From NCBI GenBank assembly GCA_051009975.1, contig JBPCWA010000167.1, positions 1-64,000 on the forward strand: a DNA stretch of 64,000 bases. Reading direction: 5' to 3'. Under the pieces are notes generated by a model. That model was not told the origin of the DNA. It ran no database searches and saw only the letters and a program-made list of their open reading frames with translations. The stretch comes from Tectiglobus sp051009975 (lineage in GTDB: Bacteria > Pseudomonadota > Alphaproteobacteria > Rhizobiales > Hyphomicrobiaceae). The position numbers and the translations under genes are program-made. Shown here piece after piece: positions 1 to 9,029 of the stretch (positions are counted from its first letter, which is position 1; each line of letters opens with the position of its first letter).

Positions 1-2
1 TT

Positions 3-364
3 GCAACAAATCTCAAGCATCAATTCTTAGCTGCACAGGCTGTTGTGCCAGATATGCGCGCGGCTGGTGGCGGGGCAATCGTCAACTTAGGTTCGGTCAG
101 CTGGGTGGTCGGCCAGGGTGGTATGCCTTGCTACACCACGGCGAAGTCGGCGGTACAAGGCCTTACTCGGGCGTTGGCGCGAGATCTTGGACCAGACAAT
201 ATACGAGTAAATTCGATAAGAGCGAAGAAGAGCTGATGTCGAGGCAATGCCTCAAGCGAAAACTGGTACCCACCGACATTGCGAGAGCTGTATTGTTTTT
301 TGCATCTGACGAAGCGGCCGCCTGCACCAACCAGAGCTATATTGTCGACGGGGGCTGGGTTTAG
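3..364 (+). pseudogene. SDR-family oxidoreductase, 5'-truncated by window edge and internally deleted
   Basis: An SDR reading frame is open from base 3 (NLKHQFLAAQAVVPDMRAAG) through the catalytic region (GSVSW, then YTTAKSAV with the YxxxK pair) to RVNSI near base 219. The frame then runs to a stop at 234-236. The remainder of the enzyme (KSEEELMSRQ, DIARAVLFFASD and the C-terminal IVDGGWV) continues in another frame to the TAG at 362-364. The loop normally lying between RVNSI and KSEEEL, of the form APGWxxTERQ, is absent. The lesion therefore looks like a deletion of roughly 40 nt with a frameshift rather than a single-base slip. Family: NAD(P)-dependent SDR, sugar or hydroxyacid dehydrogenase-like. 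The substrate is unknown. The gene starts before the window. An assembly error is possible. Confidence 0.8.
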
Positions 365-540
365 GGCAAATAGATCAAGCCATGGATCTTCTCACATTCG
401 CGGCCCTTTGCGTTGCGTGCTGAGGGTACTCCACAGGTACTTCTCTAGTTCTCTCCAGCACTTTTCTGGCGCTCGATTCTAAGGGACGGAGACCGCACGA
501 CCATAGATCGCTTGATCCGAGACACGTCGCACCAACACTT

Positions 541-1902
541 TCAGGTCAGAGACAGGTCGCCGCGTCGGCTCAAATATTGTCGCACCATTTCCGGCGCGGC
601 CCCCATATAGTTGGCCGGATCCGTGAGATACAAAACTTCGTCGCGACTCATCACGTTTGCAATCTCCGGTCTTGCCAACAAGGCTTCTACAAAAGAAGAG
701 GTACCCTCCAGTGCTTGGCGGCAACATTCGTAGACGATGTCGTGAGCCACTTGACGCCCGAGGACCGGCGCGACCCCCATCATCACGGCTTCGGCAACAA
801 TCAAACCTTTACTAGTGTCTAGAACGTGGGCCATGGAATCAGTGCGCACCTCGAGCCCCGAGAGCGCTTCTCGCGCGGCCCTCAGACCACCTGATAAGAC
901 CAAAAACGCTGTGGGTAGTGCATGCCACTCAACCTGCCATTGCCCCGTGGCGCGCTCATGATCCTGAACCATAGCATCCAGCATTGCGCTATGTTGTTCG
1001 CGAACGATCTTGGCGGTCGCCAGCATCATCTCCGACGAAATAGGATTGCGCTTTTGTGGCATCGTCGAGCTCGCCCCGCGACCAGGCACGAATGGTTCCA
1101 GGACTTCCGCTGTTTCGGTTTGCATCATCAGCGTAACATCATAGCCGATTTTGCCGATGCTCGCGGCAACGAGTGCCAATACCCCCGTAACTTCCGTGAA
1201 ACCATCGCGTATCGTGTGCCATGTCATATCCGGAACGCCAAGATCTAGCTCTTCTGCCAGCGCCTTTTGAACGATAAGGCCCTTCCCTCCAAGCGAAGCG
1301 AGTGTCCCGGCAGCCCCAGCGAACGAAAGGACCTCGACACGCGACCGCAGCTCCCGGATACGAAGTCGGTGGCGGTCGAGACCGGACAGCCAAGTTGCGC
1401 ACTTATAGCCAAAACTAACGGGCAAAGCGTGCTGCAAGTGCGTCCGCCCAGCCATCGGTGTCTCAGCATGCTGCGCCGCCAGAGACGCGAGCGCATTGGT
1501 TATTGCAACAAGGTCGGAATCGACGAGATCCAGTCCGGCGCGGATCTGAAGCACATCGGCCGTGTCCATAATATCCTGCGTGGTTGCCCCCCAATGAACG
1601 AACTGCGCAAGACCGTCTTCGGCCCATTCGCAAAGCTGCTCAACCAACGGCAGGATCGGATACCCGACAACTTGCGTGCGCGCCGCAAGTCGCGCCATGT
1701 CAATATTCTTTACATCGGCAATGGTGGCGATCGCGTCCGCAGCCGTCTTTGGGATAATTCCCAATTGGGCCTGAACCTTTGCTAAAGCCACCTCTATCTC
1801 AAGGTAGTGCGCCAGCACTGAGCGGTCCGAAAACAAAGTGCGCATCGCATCCGAACCGTACATTTCGCCGAAGATGTCAGATGTCGCAACCAAACACGGC
1901 AT
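541..1902 (-). CDS. Lyase of the fumarase/aspartase superfamily, 3-carboxy-cis,cis-muconate cycloisomerase (PcaB)-like
   Basis: A 453-residue protein of the adenylosuccinate lyase / PcaB branch. Visible signatures are HWGATTQD (103-110), GRTHLQHA (152-159) and the superfamily C3 loop GASSTMPQKRNP (276-287), which carries the catalytic serine region. The alpha-helical tetramer-forming core is full length. PcaB enzymes lactonise 3-carboxymuconate in protocatechuate degradation, but relatives act on other dicarboxylic substrates, so the exact reaction is uncertain. It reads away from the fumarylacetoacetate-hydrolase-fold gene at 2058, sharing a spacer of about 155 bp. That arrangement and the nearby P450 and aldolase suggest catabolism of an aromatic or polycarboxylic compound. 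Confidence 0.85.
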   Translation of the reverse strand: MPCLVATSDIFGEMYGSDAMRTLFSDRSVLAHYLEIEVALAKVQAQLGIIPKTAADAIATIADVKNIDMARLAARTQVVGYPILPLVEQLCEWAEDGLAQFVHWGATTQDIMDTADVLQIRAGLDLVDSDLVAITNALASLAAQHAETPMAGRTHLQHALPVSFGYKCATWLSGLDRHRLRIRELRSRVEVLSFAGAAGTLASLGGKGLIVQKALAEELDLGVPDMTWHTIRDGFTEVTGVLALVAASIGKIGYDVTLMMQTETAEVLEPFVPGRGASSTMPQKRNPISSEMMLATAKIVREQHSAMLDAMVQDHERATGQWQVEWHALPTAFLVLSGGLRAAREALSGLEVRTDSMAHVLDTSKGLIVAEAVMMGVAPVLGRQVAHDIVYECCRQALEGTSSFVEALLARPEIANVMSRDEVLYLTDPANYMGAAPEMVRQYLSRRGDLSLT

Positions 1903-2057
1903 GACATTGGCTCCCTTGAATGCATGGCGTGCGGGAGACGTTTAACATGCCCGCACACGGAAGTTCCTACGCAAGTAAATTGGAGCGCATATGATATTCG
2001 CCAGATTTCAATGTACCAGTAGATTGGAACCAGTAAATGGACAAAGGATGATAGACG

Positions 2058-2840
2058 ATGCGCTGGATACGGTTCACACATGCCGGTGAGACATCTTATG
2101 GGGTTGTTGATGGCGATCTCGTACAAGTGGTCCTCGGCGATCCGTTCACTGGCTACGAACGCACTACGCGATCCATTCCGCTGGACGGCGTTAAGATCGA
2201 GGTCCCCTTTTCGCCGAAGACATTCTATGCAGTTGGATTCAATTACCCTGACCACATCGTAAAAGTCGCGCGACAGCAAGGCGTCGAACCAAATCTGCCA
2301 ACTCTGCCGGACGTTGGCTATCGAGCAAATAATGCGCTGATTGCCCATGGCGAGGCGATCGTCATCCCCAAAGATGCCAGCAAGCAAGTCCACTATGAGG
2401 GAGAACTGGTTGCCGTGATCGGCCACACGGCAAAGTATCTCAGTGAGGACAGCGCGTTGTCTTGCGTTCTGGGCTATACTATTGGCAACGATGTGAGCGA
2501 GCGCAGTTGGCAGAAGAGCGACCGCACGCTGTGGCGGGCCAAGAACACCGACACGTTCGCGCCGATGGGACCATGGATTGAGACGAATGTCGATCTTGAC
2601 ACACTGGAGACCATCGTACGCCTCAACGGCGAGATCAGAACGCAATTTCCAACCAATGCAATGCTGTTCGGCGTCGCGCAGTACATCAGCCGCATCAGTC
2701 AATATTGCACACTGCACGCCGGCGACATGATTTGGATGGGAACAGACGGAACTTCGCCCAATCTCAGGTCCGGTGATAGAGTTGACGTCGAAATCACGGG
2801 GATTGGAAGCCTGAGCAATCCGGTTGTAGACGAGACATGA
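2058..2840 (+). CDS. Fumarylacetoacetate hydrolase (FAH) family protein
   Basis: A 260-residue FAH-fold enzyme. Such enzymes cleave or isomerise beta-diketo or 2-oxo acids at the end of aromatic ring degradation. The metal site is visible as the E-x-E pair in HYEGELVAVIG and the aspartate in GYTIGNDVSER. The N-terminal part MRWIRFTHAGETSYGVVDG is the usual small N-domain, and FYAVGFNYPDH opens the catalytic domain. Length fits 2-hydroxyhepta-2,4-diene-1,7-dioate isomerase, acylpyruvase and oxaloacetate decarboxylase relatives, and I cannot choose between them. It is followed after 48 bp by a cytochrome P450 on the same strand and is probably co-transcribed with it. Confidence 0.88.
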   Translation: MRWIRFTHAGETSYGVVDGDLVQVVLGDPFTGYERTTRSIPLDGVKIEVPFSPKTFYAVGFNYPDHIVKVARQQGVEPNLPTLPDVGYRANNALIAHGEAIVIPKDASKQVHYEGELVAVIGHTAKYLSEDSALSCVLGYTIGNDVSERSWQKSDRTLWRAKNTDTFAPMGPWIETNVDLDTLETIVRLNGEIRTQFPTNAMLFGVAQYISRISQYCTLHAGDMIWMGTDGTSPNLRSGDRVDVEITGIGSLSNPVVDET

Positions 2841-2888
2841 TCGCAGAGTCGTCAGGATAATGCGCCGAACCGCAATTGAGAGTGGCTT

Positions 2889-4175
2889 ATGAGGCTCAAC
2901 AATCTAGAGGATGGCCCGACAGCCTATTGGGACAACAATGGACTGCGCGAATACCCCGATGAGGTCGCGGCCGAGATCGCCGCGAACTTTGATCTCAGAT
3001 CTCTCCCGAAATATTTCTATCAGGATCCTTATCCGACCTATCACGCTTTGCGACGTCACGCTCCCGTGCGCTCTATGCCAGATGGCACATACTTCATTTC
3101 TCGCCACGCCGACCTGGAAGTGATCTACAAGGACACGGCCACATTTTCCTCCGACAAACGCATCGAGTTCCTCCCAAAATTTGGCGACGGTCGTCTCTAC
3201 GCTCACCATACGACCAGTCTCGTTTTCAATGACCCTCCTCTCCACACCCGCGTGCGAAAAATTCTTGCCGGCGCTCTGACGCCTCGAGCAATTGCTAACA
3301 TGAGAGCACCTGTAGAGTCTTTGGTGGGGCAATTGCTTGACAATCTGGAGAGGAAATCGAATCCGGATTTGATCGACGACTTTGCAGCGGCAATACCAGT
3401 AGAAGTGATAGGAAACATGCTAGATGTTCCTCGCACGGAACGGGGGCCTCTGCGTGGCTGGTCGCTCGCAATTCTGAGCGCTCTTGAACCTGCAACATCC
3501 GAAGCTCAATTGCAGCAAGGCGAACTCGCTGTTCAGCACTTCTTAGCGTATCTAGAGAAACTGGTCTCGCAGCGGCGACGCCGGCCCGGCGACCCGGAAA
3601 CTGACGTTCTAACACGGCTGTTATTGGGCGAAGCAGACGGCTCGCGCCTGACCGAGAACGAACTCCTGCACAATGTCATTTTCATTCTCAATGCTGGTCA
3701 CGAAACAACAACGAATTTGATTGGCAACGGCTTGGCGGCGTTGACGCATTGGCCGCAAGAGCGGGAAAAATTGCTAGCCTTCCCGGAACTAATAAACAAC
3801 GCGGTAGAGGAGTTTTTGCGTTTTGAAAGTTCAAACCAATTGGGCAACCGAATCACAAAGCGTGCAATACAGATAGGCGATGTCCGCCTGGGGCCGAGCA
3901 CCCCAATAACCGTATGTATTGGTGGCGCCAATCGCGACCCGACGCGCTTCGACCAACCCGACCAACTGGACATAGCCCGTTCACCAAATCGTCACCTGGC
4001 GTTTGCATCGGGTCCCCACCAGTGCATCGGCATGAACTTGGCTCGTCTGGAGGCTAGAATAGCAATCTCACTCTTTTTGGCACGTTTTCCGCAGTACAGG
4101 ATCAGCGAGCCGGTTGTCCGAGGTGGGCGGGCACGTTTCAGGGGGTTCCTGTCTCTACCGACTATACTCGAATAG
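2889..4175 (+). CDS. Cytochrome P450
   Basis: A 428-residue soluble bacterial P450. The I-helix oxygen-activation motif AGHETTT begins at residue 269. The K-helix ExxR lies in EEFLRFES. The heme loop FASGPHQCIG carries the thiolate Cys at about residue 379. The N-terminus has no membrane anchor, as in class I bacterial CYPs that take electrons from a ferredoxin and its reductase. No classical ferredoxin or ferredoxin reductase gene lies beside it; the nearest Fe-S proteins are the Rieske fusions starting at 7893. It follows the FAH-fold gene and probably hydroxylates or demethylates a substrate entering the pathway. The substrate is unknown. Confidence 0.95.
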   Translation: MRLNNLEDGPTAYWDNNGLREYPDEVAAEIAANFDLRSLPKYFYQDPYPTYHALRRHAPVRSMPDGTYFISRHADLEVIYKDTATFSSDKRIEFLPKFGDGRLYAHHTTSLVFNDPPLHTRVRKILAGALTPRAIANMRAPVESLVGQLLDNLERKSNPDLIDDFAAAIPVEVIGNMLDVPRTERGPLRGWSLAILSALEPATSEAQLQQGELAVQHFLAYLEKLVSQRRRRPGDPETDVLTRLLLGEADGSRLTENELLHNVIFILNAGHETTTNLIGNGLAALTHWPQEREKLLAFPELINNAVEEFLRFESSNQLGNRITKRAIQIGDVRLGPSTPITVCIGGANRDPTRFDQPDQLDIARSPNRHLAFASGPHQCIGMNLARLEARIAISLFLARFPQYRISEPVVRGGRARFRGFLSLPTILE

Positions 4176-4340
4176 GCGACGCCAACTTTGACAGGCGGGC
4201 GAGATTGCCAGGAAGACGCAACGGCACGCAAAAACTCGATTCCGCCGCGCCCCCAAGGTCAAAGAAGGCGAGAGCCGTTCCCTGACAAGCATCAATTTAA
4301 CCTCGAAAGAGTTGCTAACTTGTCAACGGGAGGCCAAATT

Positions 4341-5156
4341 TCAAGGAGAGGTCAATCCAGTCGCAATCCAGTTCTGCAGATAGGCATCCAACCACCTGAG
4401 TACGCTCGGAGCAAAGGTCAAATGATCGGACAGCTGCTCGGCCCGTCGCTGCGCGCCCGGCAGCATCATCCGATGTCGACTGCCAGAGCTCCATCGATTA
4501 ACTTGAGTGTACATAATCTCAGGGTGGAATTGCAATGCAATGGCCGTCCCATATTGAAAGGCTTGGTGTGGATAAGCCCCATCAGCCGACGCCAGCAACT
4601 TCGCACCAGACGGCAAGTCAAAACCGTCACGATGCCACTGATACACGCGGTCAGGCCAGGCGACACCGTTCACAGTCGGGGCATGCGGTCGGATCGGATG
4701 ATAACCAATTTCCGCACGTGCGTAGGCATCGCGATAAACCCTAGCTCCAAGACAGCAGGCCAGCATTTGTGCTCCTAAACAAACACCCAAGTACGGCTTG
4801 CCCTCCTTGAGAGCCACATTTATCCAGTGCGTCTCTGTTCGGATAAAGCGCGTATTGTCATTAGCAGACATCGGACCGCCAAAAATAATCGCTCCATCAT
4901 GATCGGCGAGAGTTGATGGAAGTGGGTCACCGAATCGGGGCTTACGAATGTCAAGGACATGGCCGAGACGTTCGAGGGCTTGGCCAATGTGCCCGGGTGT
5001 CGACCGCTCCTGATGTAGAACGATGAGAATGGGTCTCGGCTGCCGGTGGCAATCGGCTCGTCCTACCGCCACTGCGGTTTGATCTGACCAAGTTTCTTCG
5101 ATGTTCGCTTCAAGCGTCACGATGGTCGTCCCTAGGATTGAGGAGAAACGCAACAA
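4341..5156 (-). CDS. Class I glutamine amidotransferase (GMP synthase-like GATase domain)
   Basis: A stand-alone GATase1 domain. The nucleophile elbow GVCLGAQ places Cys at residue 126, and the rest of the triad is His211 and Glu213 in LQFHPEIM. The oxyanion glycines are seen in IIFGGPMSAND. These proteins release ammonia from glutamine or hydrolyse gamma-glutamyl amides; homologues include gamma-glutamyl-polyamine hydrolases, so a role in amine catabolism is possible. The first 40 residues are unlike the family and overlap the upstream SDR gene by 47 nt. The true start may be a non-ATG codon closer to PILIVLHQE. The gene is co-oriented with the SDR. Confidence 0.82.
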   Translation of the reverse strand: MLRFSSILGTTIVTLEANIEETWSDQTAVAVGRADCHRQPRPILIVLHQERSTPGHIGQALERLGHVLDIRKPRFGDPLPSTLADHDGAIIFGGPMSANDNTRFIRTETHWINVALKEGKPYLGVCLGAQMLACCLGARVYRDAYARAEIGYHPIRPHAPTVNGVAWPDRVYQWHRDGFDLPSGAKLLASADGAYPHQAFQYGTAIALQFHPEIMYTQVNRWSSGSRHRMMLPGAQRRAEQLSDHLTFAPSVLRWLDAYLQNWIATGLTSP

Positions 5157-5985
5157 TCGGAATGGTCACCGCACCTGGCAATACCCATAAGGCGAGCGCC
5201 GTCAACTTGTACAGAACACCCGGAACAACGACTCCCGCCCTCAACTGATACCAAAAAATCGTCGCTTTGGCGACTGAAGACGGGCTCAGGGCAGGCAGAA
5301 AGCGTCTATAGAACGCGCTTTCGGCATTCATCTTCGCGTGAAAAGAAGTTTCCACCGGGCCAGGAGCAACCACGCAAAACCGAACGCCCTTGCCGCGATT
5401 CTCGTGAGCCAGAGCCCGCGTCAGAGAAATCACGTAGGCTTTGCTTGCGTAGTAGGCTGATTGATAAGGACCTGGAACAAAGCCGCCTAGAGACGCTAGA
5501 TTGATAATGCCGCCGCGCCCTCGCTCGCACATGCCAGGAAGTGCTTCGCGTATCAAGCGGCTCAGAGCGGTCACGTTCAAGTTCAGCAAGGCGTCAACGT
5601 CTGCTGGATCGTAGTCGATGAATTGACCGGACAAACCGCTTCCCGCGCAATTGACCAGTTCGTCCAGATAGTATCCATTCGCCTCGAGCCGGCGTGAAAT
5701 TCGCTTTGCGGCATCCGGGAGTGCTATATCGTCCGCAATTGTGATTATAGCATTCGGCCAGGCCTGCGAATGATCCATCTGCAAAGTCCGCAATGCGGCA
5801 CTCAATTGCTCCGGCGACCTCGCAACGAGCGCCAGCGTTCGCCCTTTTTGTGCAAGAACTCTCGCGATTTCCAAGCCTATTCCTGTCGAGCCGCCAGTTA
5901 CAACCGTCACCGGCTTGAGGTCTGCGGCACGACCTGTCATCGCAACTCGAGGTCGCCAATTCCGACGAAACCACCAATTCAGCAT
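5110..5985 (-). CDS. SDR-family NAD(P)-dependent oxidoreductase with C-terminal membrane-associated tail
   Basis: A 291-residue classical SDR. The cofactor motif TGGSTGIG is at about residues 30-37. NCAGSG follows beta-strand 4, serine lies in INLASLGG and the catalytic pair in YYASK. After the Rossmann fold, a hydrophobic stretch (LYKLTALALWVLPGAVTIPI) suggests membrane association, as in the DltE/YqjQ-like and acyl-lipid branch of SDRs. An alternative start at the internal Met (residue 16) would give a more typical N-terminus. Its 3' end overlaps the amidotransferase frame, so the two are probably translated together. The substrate is unknown. Confidence 0.86.
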   Translation of the reverse strand: MLNWWFRRNWRPRVAMTGRAADLKPVTVVTGGSTGIGLEIARVLAQKGRTLALVARSPEQLSAALRTLQMDHSQAWPNAIITIADDIALPDAAKRISRRLEANGYYLDELVNCAGSGLSGQFIDYDPADVDALLNLNVTALSRLIREALPGMCERGRGGIINLASLGGFVPGPYQSAYYASKAYVISLTRALAHENRGKGVRFCVVAPGPVETSFHAKMNAESAFYRRFLPALSPSSVAKATIFWYQLRAGVVVPGVLYKLTALALWVLPGAVTIPIVAFLLNPRDDHRDA

Positions 5986-6021
5986 GGCAATATTTCACTT
6001 TAACTCCGTGACTAGTCCGCT

Positions 6022-6675
6022 CTAGGCCGCTCTACGTCGGCCACTCGCCGCTCGCGGCCGTGGCTGGCTTTCACCAAATCGCGCGGCAAACTCGGCACGA
6101 ATATGGTGTGCCAGTTCGCGACCCAGTTCGCTCGAACCGGCCCTGGGCAGATATAGGTTGATGTCGAATTTCGGCAGTCCAGGTGAATAGCAGTCATCGC
6201 CGACATGACGACGGGACGAAAGCGACAGCTCTTGCCGCCGATCGATAGGGACAATGGACGCTGGGAGTGTGCGCTGGCATGGTCACAGCCGACCCACACG
6301 AGGCGATCGCGCCGCAACGCCTCACAGGCACGCTGAGATTCGAGGTCGGTCGTAAGTGTCAGATCAATTTTTGCGCGGTCCAATTCTTCAAGGAGATCCT
6401 TCGAGTTGCCTGGCTGTAAACTGACGCGCACGTGCGGCCAAGCGGTGTTGAAGCGGCGCAAAATTGGGGGCGTATAGTGCGCGACAATATCAAGCGGAAC
6501 GCCCAGTCGAACTTTACCCCGATAGCTCGGAGTCGTCATCATTCCCCAGGTCTCACCGTTCAGGGCGACCAACTTCTGTGCTTGTGCCAACAAGCGCTCA
6601 GCGTCGGGTGCCAGTGTCTACGACAGTGATAAACGCCCGCAGCAGCGAGACATCAAAGTCTCTTGGCATCCTCAT
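6022..6675 (-). pseudogene. LysR-family transcriptional regulator, broken by two internal deletions/frameshifts
   Basis: Reading leftwards from ATG at 6675, the frame starts like a LysR protein (MRMPRDFDVSLLRAFITVVD) but stops at 6598-6600. A second frame resumes at PDAERLLAQAQKLVALNGE and runs through the effector-binding domain (RGKVRLGVPLDIV, LTLTTDLESQR, RFRPVVMSA). A third frame supplies the normal C-terminus (GLPKFDINLYLP, ELGRELAHHIRAEF) and stops at 6022. The whole winged-HTH (about 45 residues) between VVDTG and PDAERLL is missing. A comparable stretch between VVMSA and the GLPKFD segment is also missing. The gene cannot make a DNA-binding LysR protein. It may once have regulated the neighbouring catabolic genes. 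Confidence 0.85.
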
Positions 6676-6833
6676 CACCTTAACAACCATTCCTTATGCA
6701 AGATATAGAATATATTCGATATCATTATGCAAGCCCGTGACCTATCTGATGAAGAACAGATCTCGTCGGGCCGCGCCAGTATCAGACGGCTGATCAGGGG
6801 CGTTGCGGCCTACCCATTCCAGGGGAGGCCTTC

Positions 6834-7070
6834 ATGCAAGCCCAAATGTTGGGCTCCGATCAGCTTTCTATTGCACGACCTTCAGTCCGAATGAGCCTGA
6901 CCTTTAGGGTCGAGAAGGCGAAATTTGTGTTGCTGGTCCACCGCCAGCGCCAAGCGCTAAAACGGCTGCACGGTGATATGCTAAAGGATTTGGGAACAGC
7001 CCCCGCCGACGCGGAGGTCGAGGCCAATCGCTCGTTTTTCGATGTTCCAGCGCTGCGACGGCTGGACTGA
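6834..7070 (+). CDS. DUF1127 (YjiS-like) small protein
   Basis: A 78-residue basic protein whose second half follows the DUF1127 pattern: RQALKRLHGDMLKDLGTAPADAEVE, then the aromatic-acidic end FFDVPA. DUF1127 proteins in alphaproteobacteria are short Arg-rich peptides linked in some species to RNA turnover and to phosphate or carbon metabolism. The first 40 residues are longer than the usual family, and a start at the internal Met in SVRMSLTF would give a more typical size. It stands alone between the LysR remnant and the redox operon. Confidence 0.6.
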   Translation: MQAQMLGSDQLSIARPSVRMSLTFRVEKAKFVLLVHRQRQALKRLHGDMLKDLGTAPADAEVEANRSFFDVPALRRLD

Positions 7071-7506
7071 GGCTCCGCTACTCGATCACTGCCACTTGAC
7101 CGTTGCTCTCATGAATTCACTGAAGAAACATTCGCGTTGAAGACTTGTCATCATAGCTCTTTTTGCCAGATGGGTAAGGCCAGTTGGCACCAAGACCGAA
7201 GCCTTCAAACTCAGAGCCAGAGCACTTGGTCAACAGGGTCACAATGGCCACCTGGCTTTTCGCAGCCTGTTAACTCTGAAGGCGGCTCCCAGCAAATATC
7301 CCCACGATTCTCGGATCCAAAAGGCGATGACCGCCACGTTTCAGGTCGAAGAGGCATCCGCGCCCATGGCATTTAGTGCACTTCTCGAGACGTTCACGTT
7401 CAGGACAAGTCTTGTTCAACGATGTTGAGCCGTCCTGGGACTATGCGAAATTTCGGAGTTTCGCTAGGTATTGTTGACGCCGATCAACGGAACAGGAATG
7501 TGAAGG
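7071..7506. other. Intergenic stretch, no confident gene
   Basis: About 435 bp. On the plus strand one frame stays open for roughly 95 codons up to about 7430 (includes RWVRPVGTKTEAFKLRARAL and MTATFQVEEASAPMAF). It has no convincing start codon or ribosome-binding site, and I do not recognise it. A short 79-codon frame starting at 7137 in another phase is compositionally poor. The stretch could be a gene remnant, matching the broken LysR and SDR genes nearby. The promoter of the operon starting at 7507 should also lie here, but I cannot point to its elements. Confidence 0.35.
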
Positions 7507-7881
7507 ATGGAAAGTGTACTTGGCTCCCCTCTGCCGTGGTTGGCAACCCTTTGGCTTTACATCGGTGCACTCGTGTCCGTTACGTTCTTGCTATTTGGAA
7601 TCCATCAAATCGACGAGGACGCACGAAACTCTTACACATTCCGGCCACTGCTAATACCTGCCATCTTGCTATTATGGCCCCTCGTTCTCTGGCGATGGTG
7701 GTTACTGGCCACATCGCGCGCCAGCTGGCCCAGCCACTATAGGGCGCTGCGTGCCGCGCATGGCAGGGTGTGGTGCGTGCTGGTGGTCCTGATTCCAGTC
7801 ATTTTTGTCGGTGCAATGATGGTGCGCCAACAGTGGCCGAGCAAAGACGGCGCAGTCAAGCTCGACGCTTCCAATCGGTAG
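7507..7881 (+). CDS. Small integral membrane protein, first gene of the redox operon
   Basis: A 124-residue protein of unknown function. Three hydrophobic segments are visible: about 10-32 (LATLWLYIGALVSVTFLLFG), 48-68 (LLIPAILLLWPLVLWRWWLL) and 90-108 (VWCVLVVLIPVIFVGAMMV). The loop after the second is rich in Trp and basic residues. An ATG directly follows a GTGAAGG-type ribosome-binding site. The stop is 11 bp before the ferric-reductase-like/Rieske gene, so the two are one transcript. It is probably a subunit or assembly factor of the membrane redox complex encoded downstream. No domain name is recognised. Confidence 0.75.
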   Translation: MESVLGSPLPWLATLWLYIGALVSVTFLLFGIHQIDEDARNSYTFRPLLIPAILLLWPLVLWRWWLLATSRASWPSHYRALRAAHGRVWCVLVVLIPVIFVGAMMVRQQWPSKDGAVKLDASNR

Positions 7882-7892
7882 GGGCACTAGGC

Positions 7893-9029
7893 ATGAACGC
7901 CAAGTACACACCAGTGCAATGGACGCGATCGAAAATTCTCTATGACATTGTGCTTGCTCTTTTGGTCGCGGTCTACATCCTAACTTACCTGCGCGTTGCT
8001 CCAATGCTCCTTGATCATGCTCAACAGATAGACGGAGCTATTCTTCGAGCGCGCGCATTCGGCACATGCGCATTCTTGATGTTGACCGTGATTTTGTGCA
8101 TTGGGCCCATGGCCATACTAGATCGACGGTCCTTACCACTCTTGTACAACCGACGTCATTTCGGTGTCGTGACATTCTTTGTGGCATTGACCCACGCATT
8201 CTTCATCGTGAATTGGTATTTTAACTTCAGTCCAATTCCGCGGTTTGAAGCCGTTTTCGTCTCAAACGTTAGCTACACGCAGATCTTGGGCTTTCCCATT
8301 GAAACGGCGGGCGTGCTCGCACTTTTCTCCCTCGCTATCCTGGCTGCAACGAGCCACGATTTCTGGCTCAAGTTTCTCTCGCCACCCGTCTGGAAAGGAC
8401 TCCACTATCTCCTATACCCCACCTACGCATTGATTGTTCTTCACATCGCACTCGGCGCCCTACAGGACACGACTCACGCTGTCTTCCCTGTCATCGTCGG
8501 TGGATCTGTCGTACTGGTTTGCGCCTTGCATGCCATGGCCGCTCTGAAAGAGACAGTCAGATCCGGCCAAATCGCACAACGTCTTGACGTCGCTGGTGAA
8601 GGGCCCCGTCACGGCGTCGAGAAAAGCGCCAATGAAGGTACCCGCGAAAAGACCAGTCAAGATTTCGGCGACTGGCACGTCGTCGGAGAGCTATCTCAAT
8701 TTGTCGATGGACGTGCGCGTGTCGCGCGTCTTCAAGATGGCCAACGTGTAGCGGTTTTTCGCGACGGCGCAACGCTGTCGGCCCTTAGCAACGCCTGCGC
8801 ACATCAAAACGGTCCCCTGGGAGAAGGTAAAATTTCTGAAGGATGTGTAACCTGTCCTTGGCACGGCTTTCAGTATCGACTAAGCGACGGCAGATCACCT
8901 GAACCGTTTACGGAGAAAGTTCCCACCTACGAGTTACGCCTTTCCGGCACGACCGTACTTGTCAACGCTTTGGCAAATCCACCAGGTACTTACGTCGAAC
9001 CGCTTTCAATACCGGAATCCGCTCCATGA
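7893..9029 (+). CDS. Ferric-reductase-like transmembrane protein fused to a C-terminal Rieske [2Fe-2S] domain
   Basis: 378 residues. Residues 15-215 form about six transmembrane helices in the ferric reductase / YedZ (MsrQ) style. Histidines suited to bind b-type heme are H89, H101, H171 and H184 (RRHFGVVTFFVALTH; WKGLHYLLYPTYALIVLH). A charged linker (about 218-258) leads to a Rieske ferredoxin domain with ligands C302-x-H304 (CAHQNGPLGEG) and C321-x2-H324 (CPWHGFQY). The start at 7893 is chosen because the upstream in-frame extension overlaps the preceding gene and is not membrane-like. The last four bases overlap the next gene (ATGA). The protein would move electrons between heme in the membrane and a [2Fe-2S] cluster. 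Donor and acceptor are unknown, and the fusion is unusual. Confidence 0.88.
   Translation: MNAKYTPVQWTRSKILYDIVLALLVAVYILTYLRVAPMLLDHAQQIDGAILRARAFGTCAFLMLTVILCIGPMAILDRRSLPLLYNRRHFGVVTFFVALTHAFFIVNWYFNFSPIPRFEAVFVSNVSYTQILGFPIETAGVLALFSLAILAATSHDFWLKFLSPPVWKGLHYLLYPTYALIVLHIALGALQDTTHAVFPVIVGGSVVLVCALHAMAALKETVRSGQIAQRLDVAGEGPRHGVEKSANEGTREKTSQDFGDWHVVGELSQFVDGRARVARLQDGQRVAVFRDGATLSALSNACAHQNGPLGEGKISEGCVTCPWHGFQYRLSDGRSPEPFTEKVPTYELRLSGTTVLVNALANPPGTYVEPLSIPESAP

Noticed and set aside
1794..2717. Minus-strand 307-codon open frame opposite the FAH gene
   Set aside because: It lies antisense to a well-supported gene, and its composition (Cys/Arg/His-rich) fits a shadow.
7770..7892. Longer start of the ferric-reductase-like/Rieske gene
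   Set aside because: It overlaps the preceding gene and is Arg-rich, not membrane-like.
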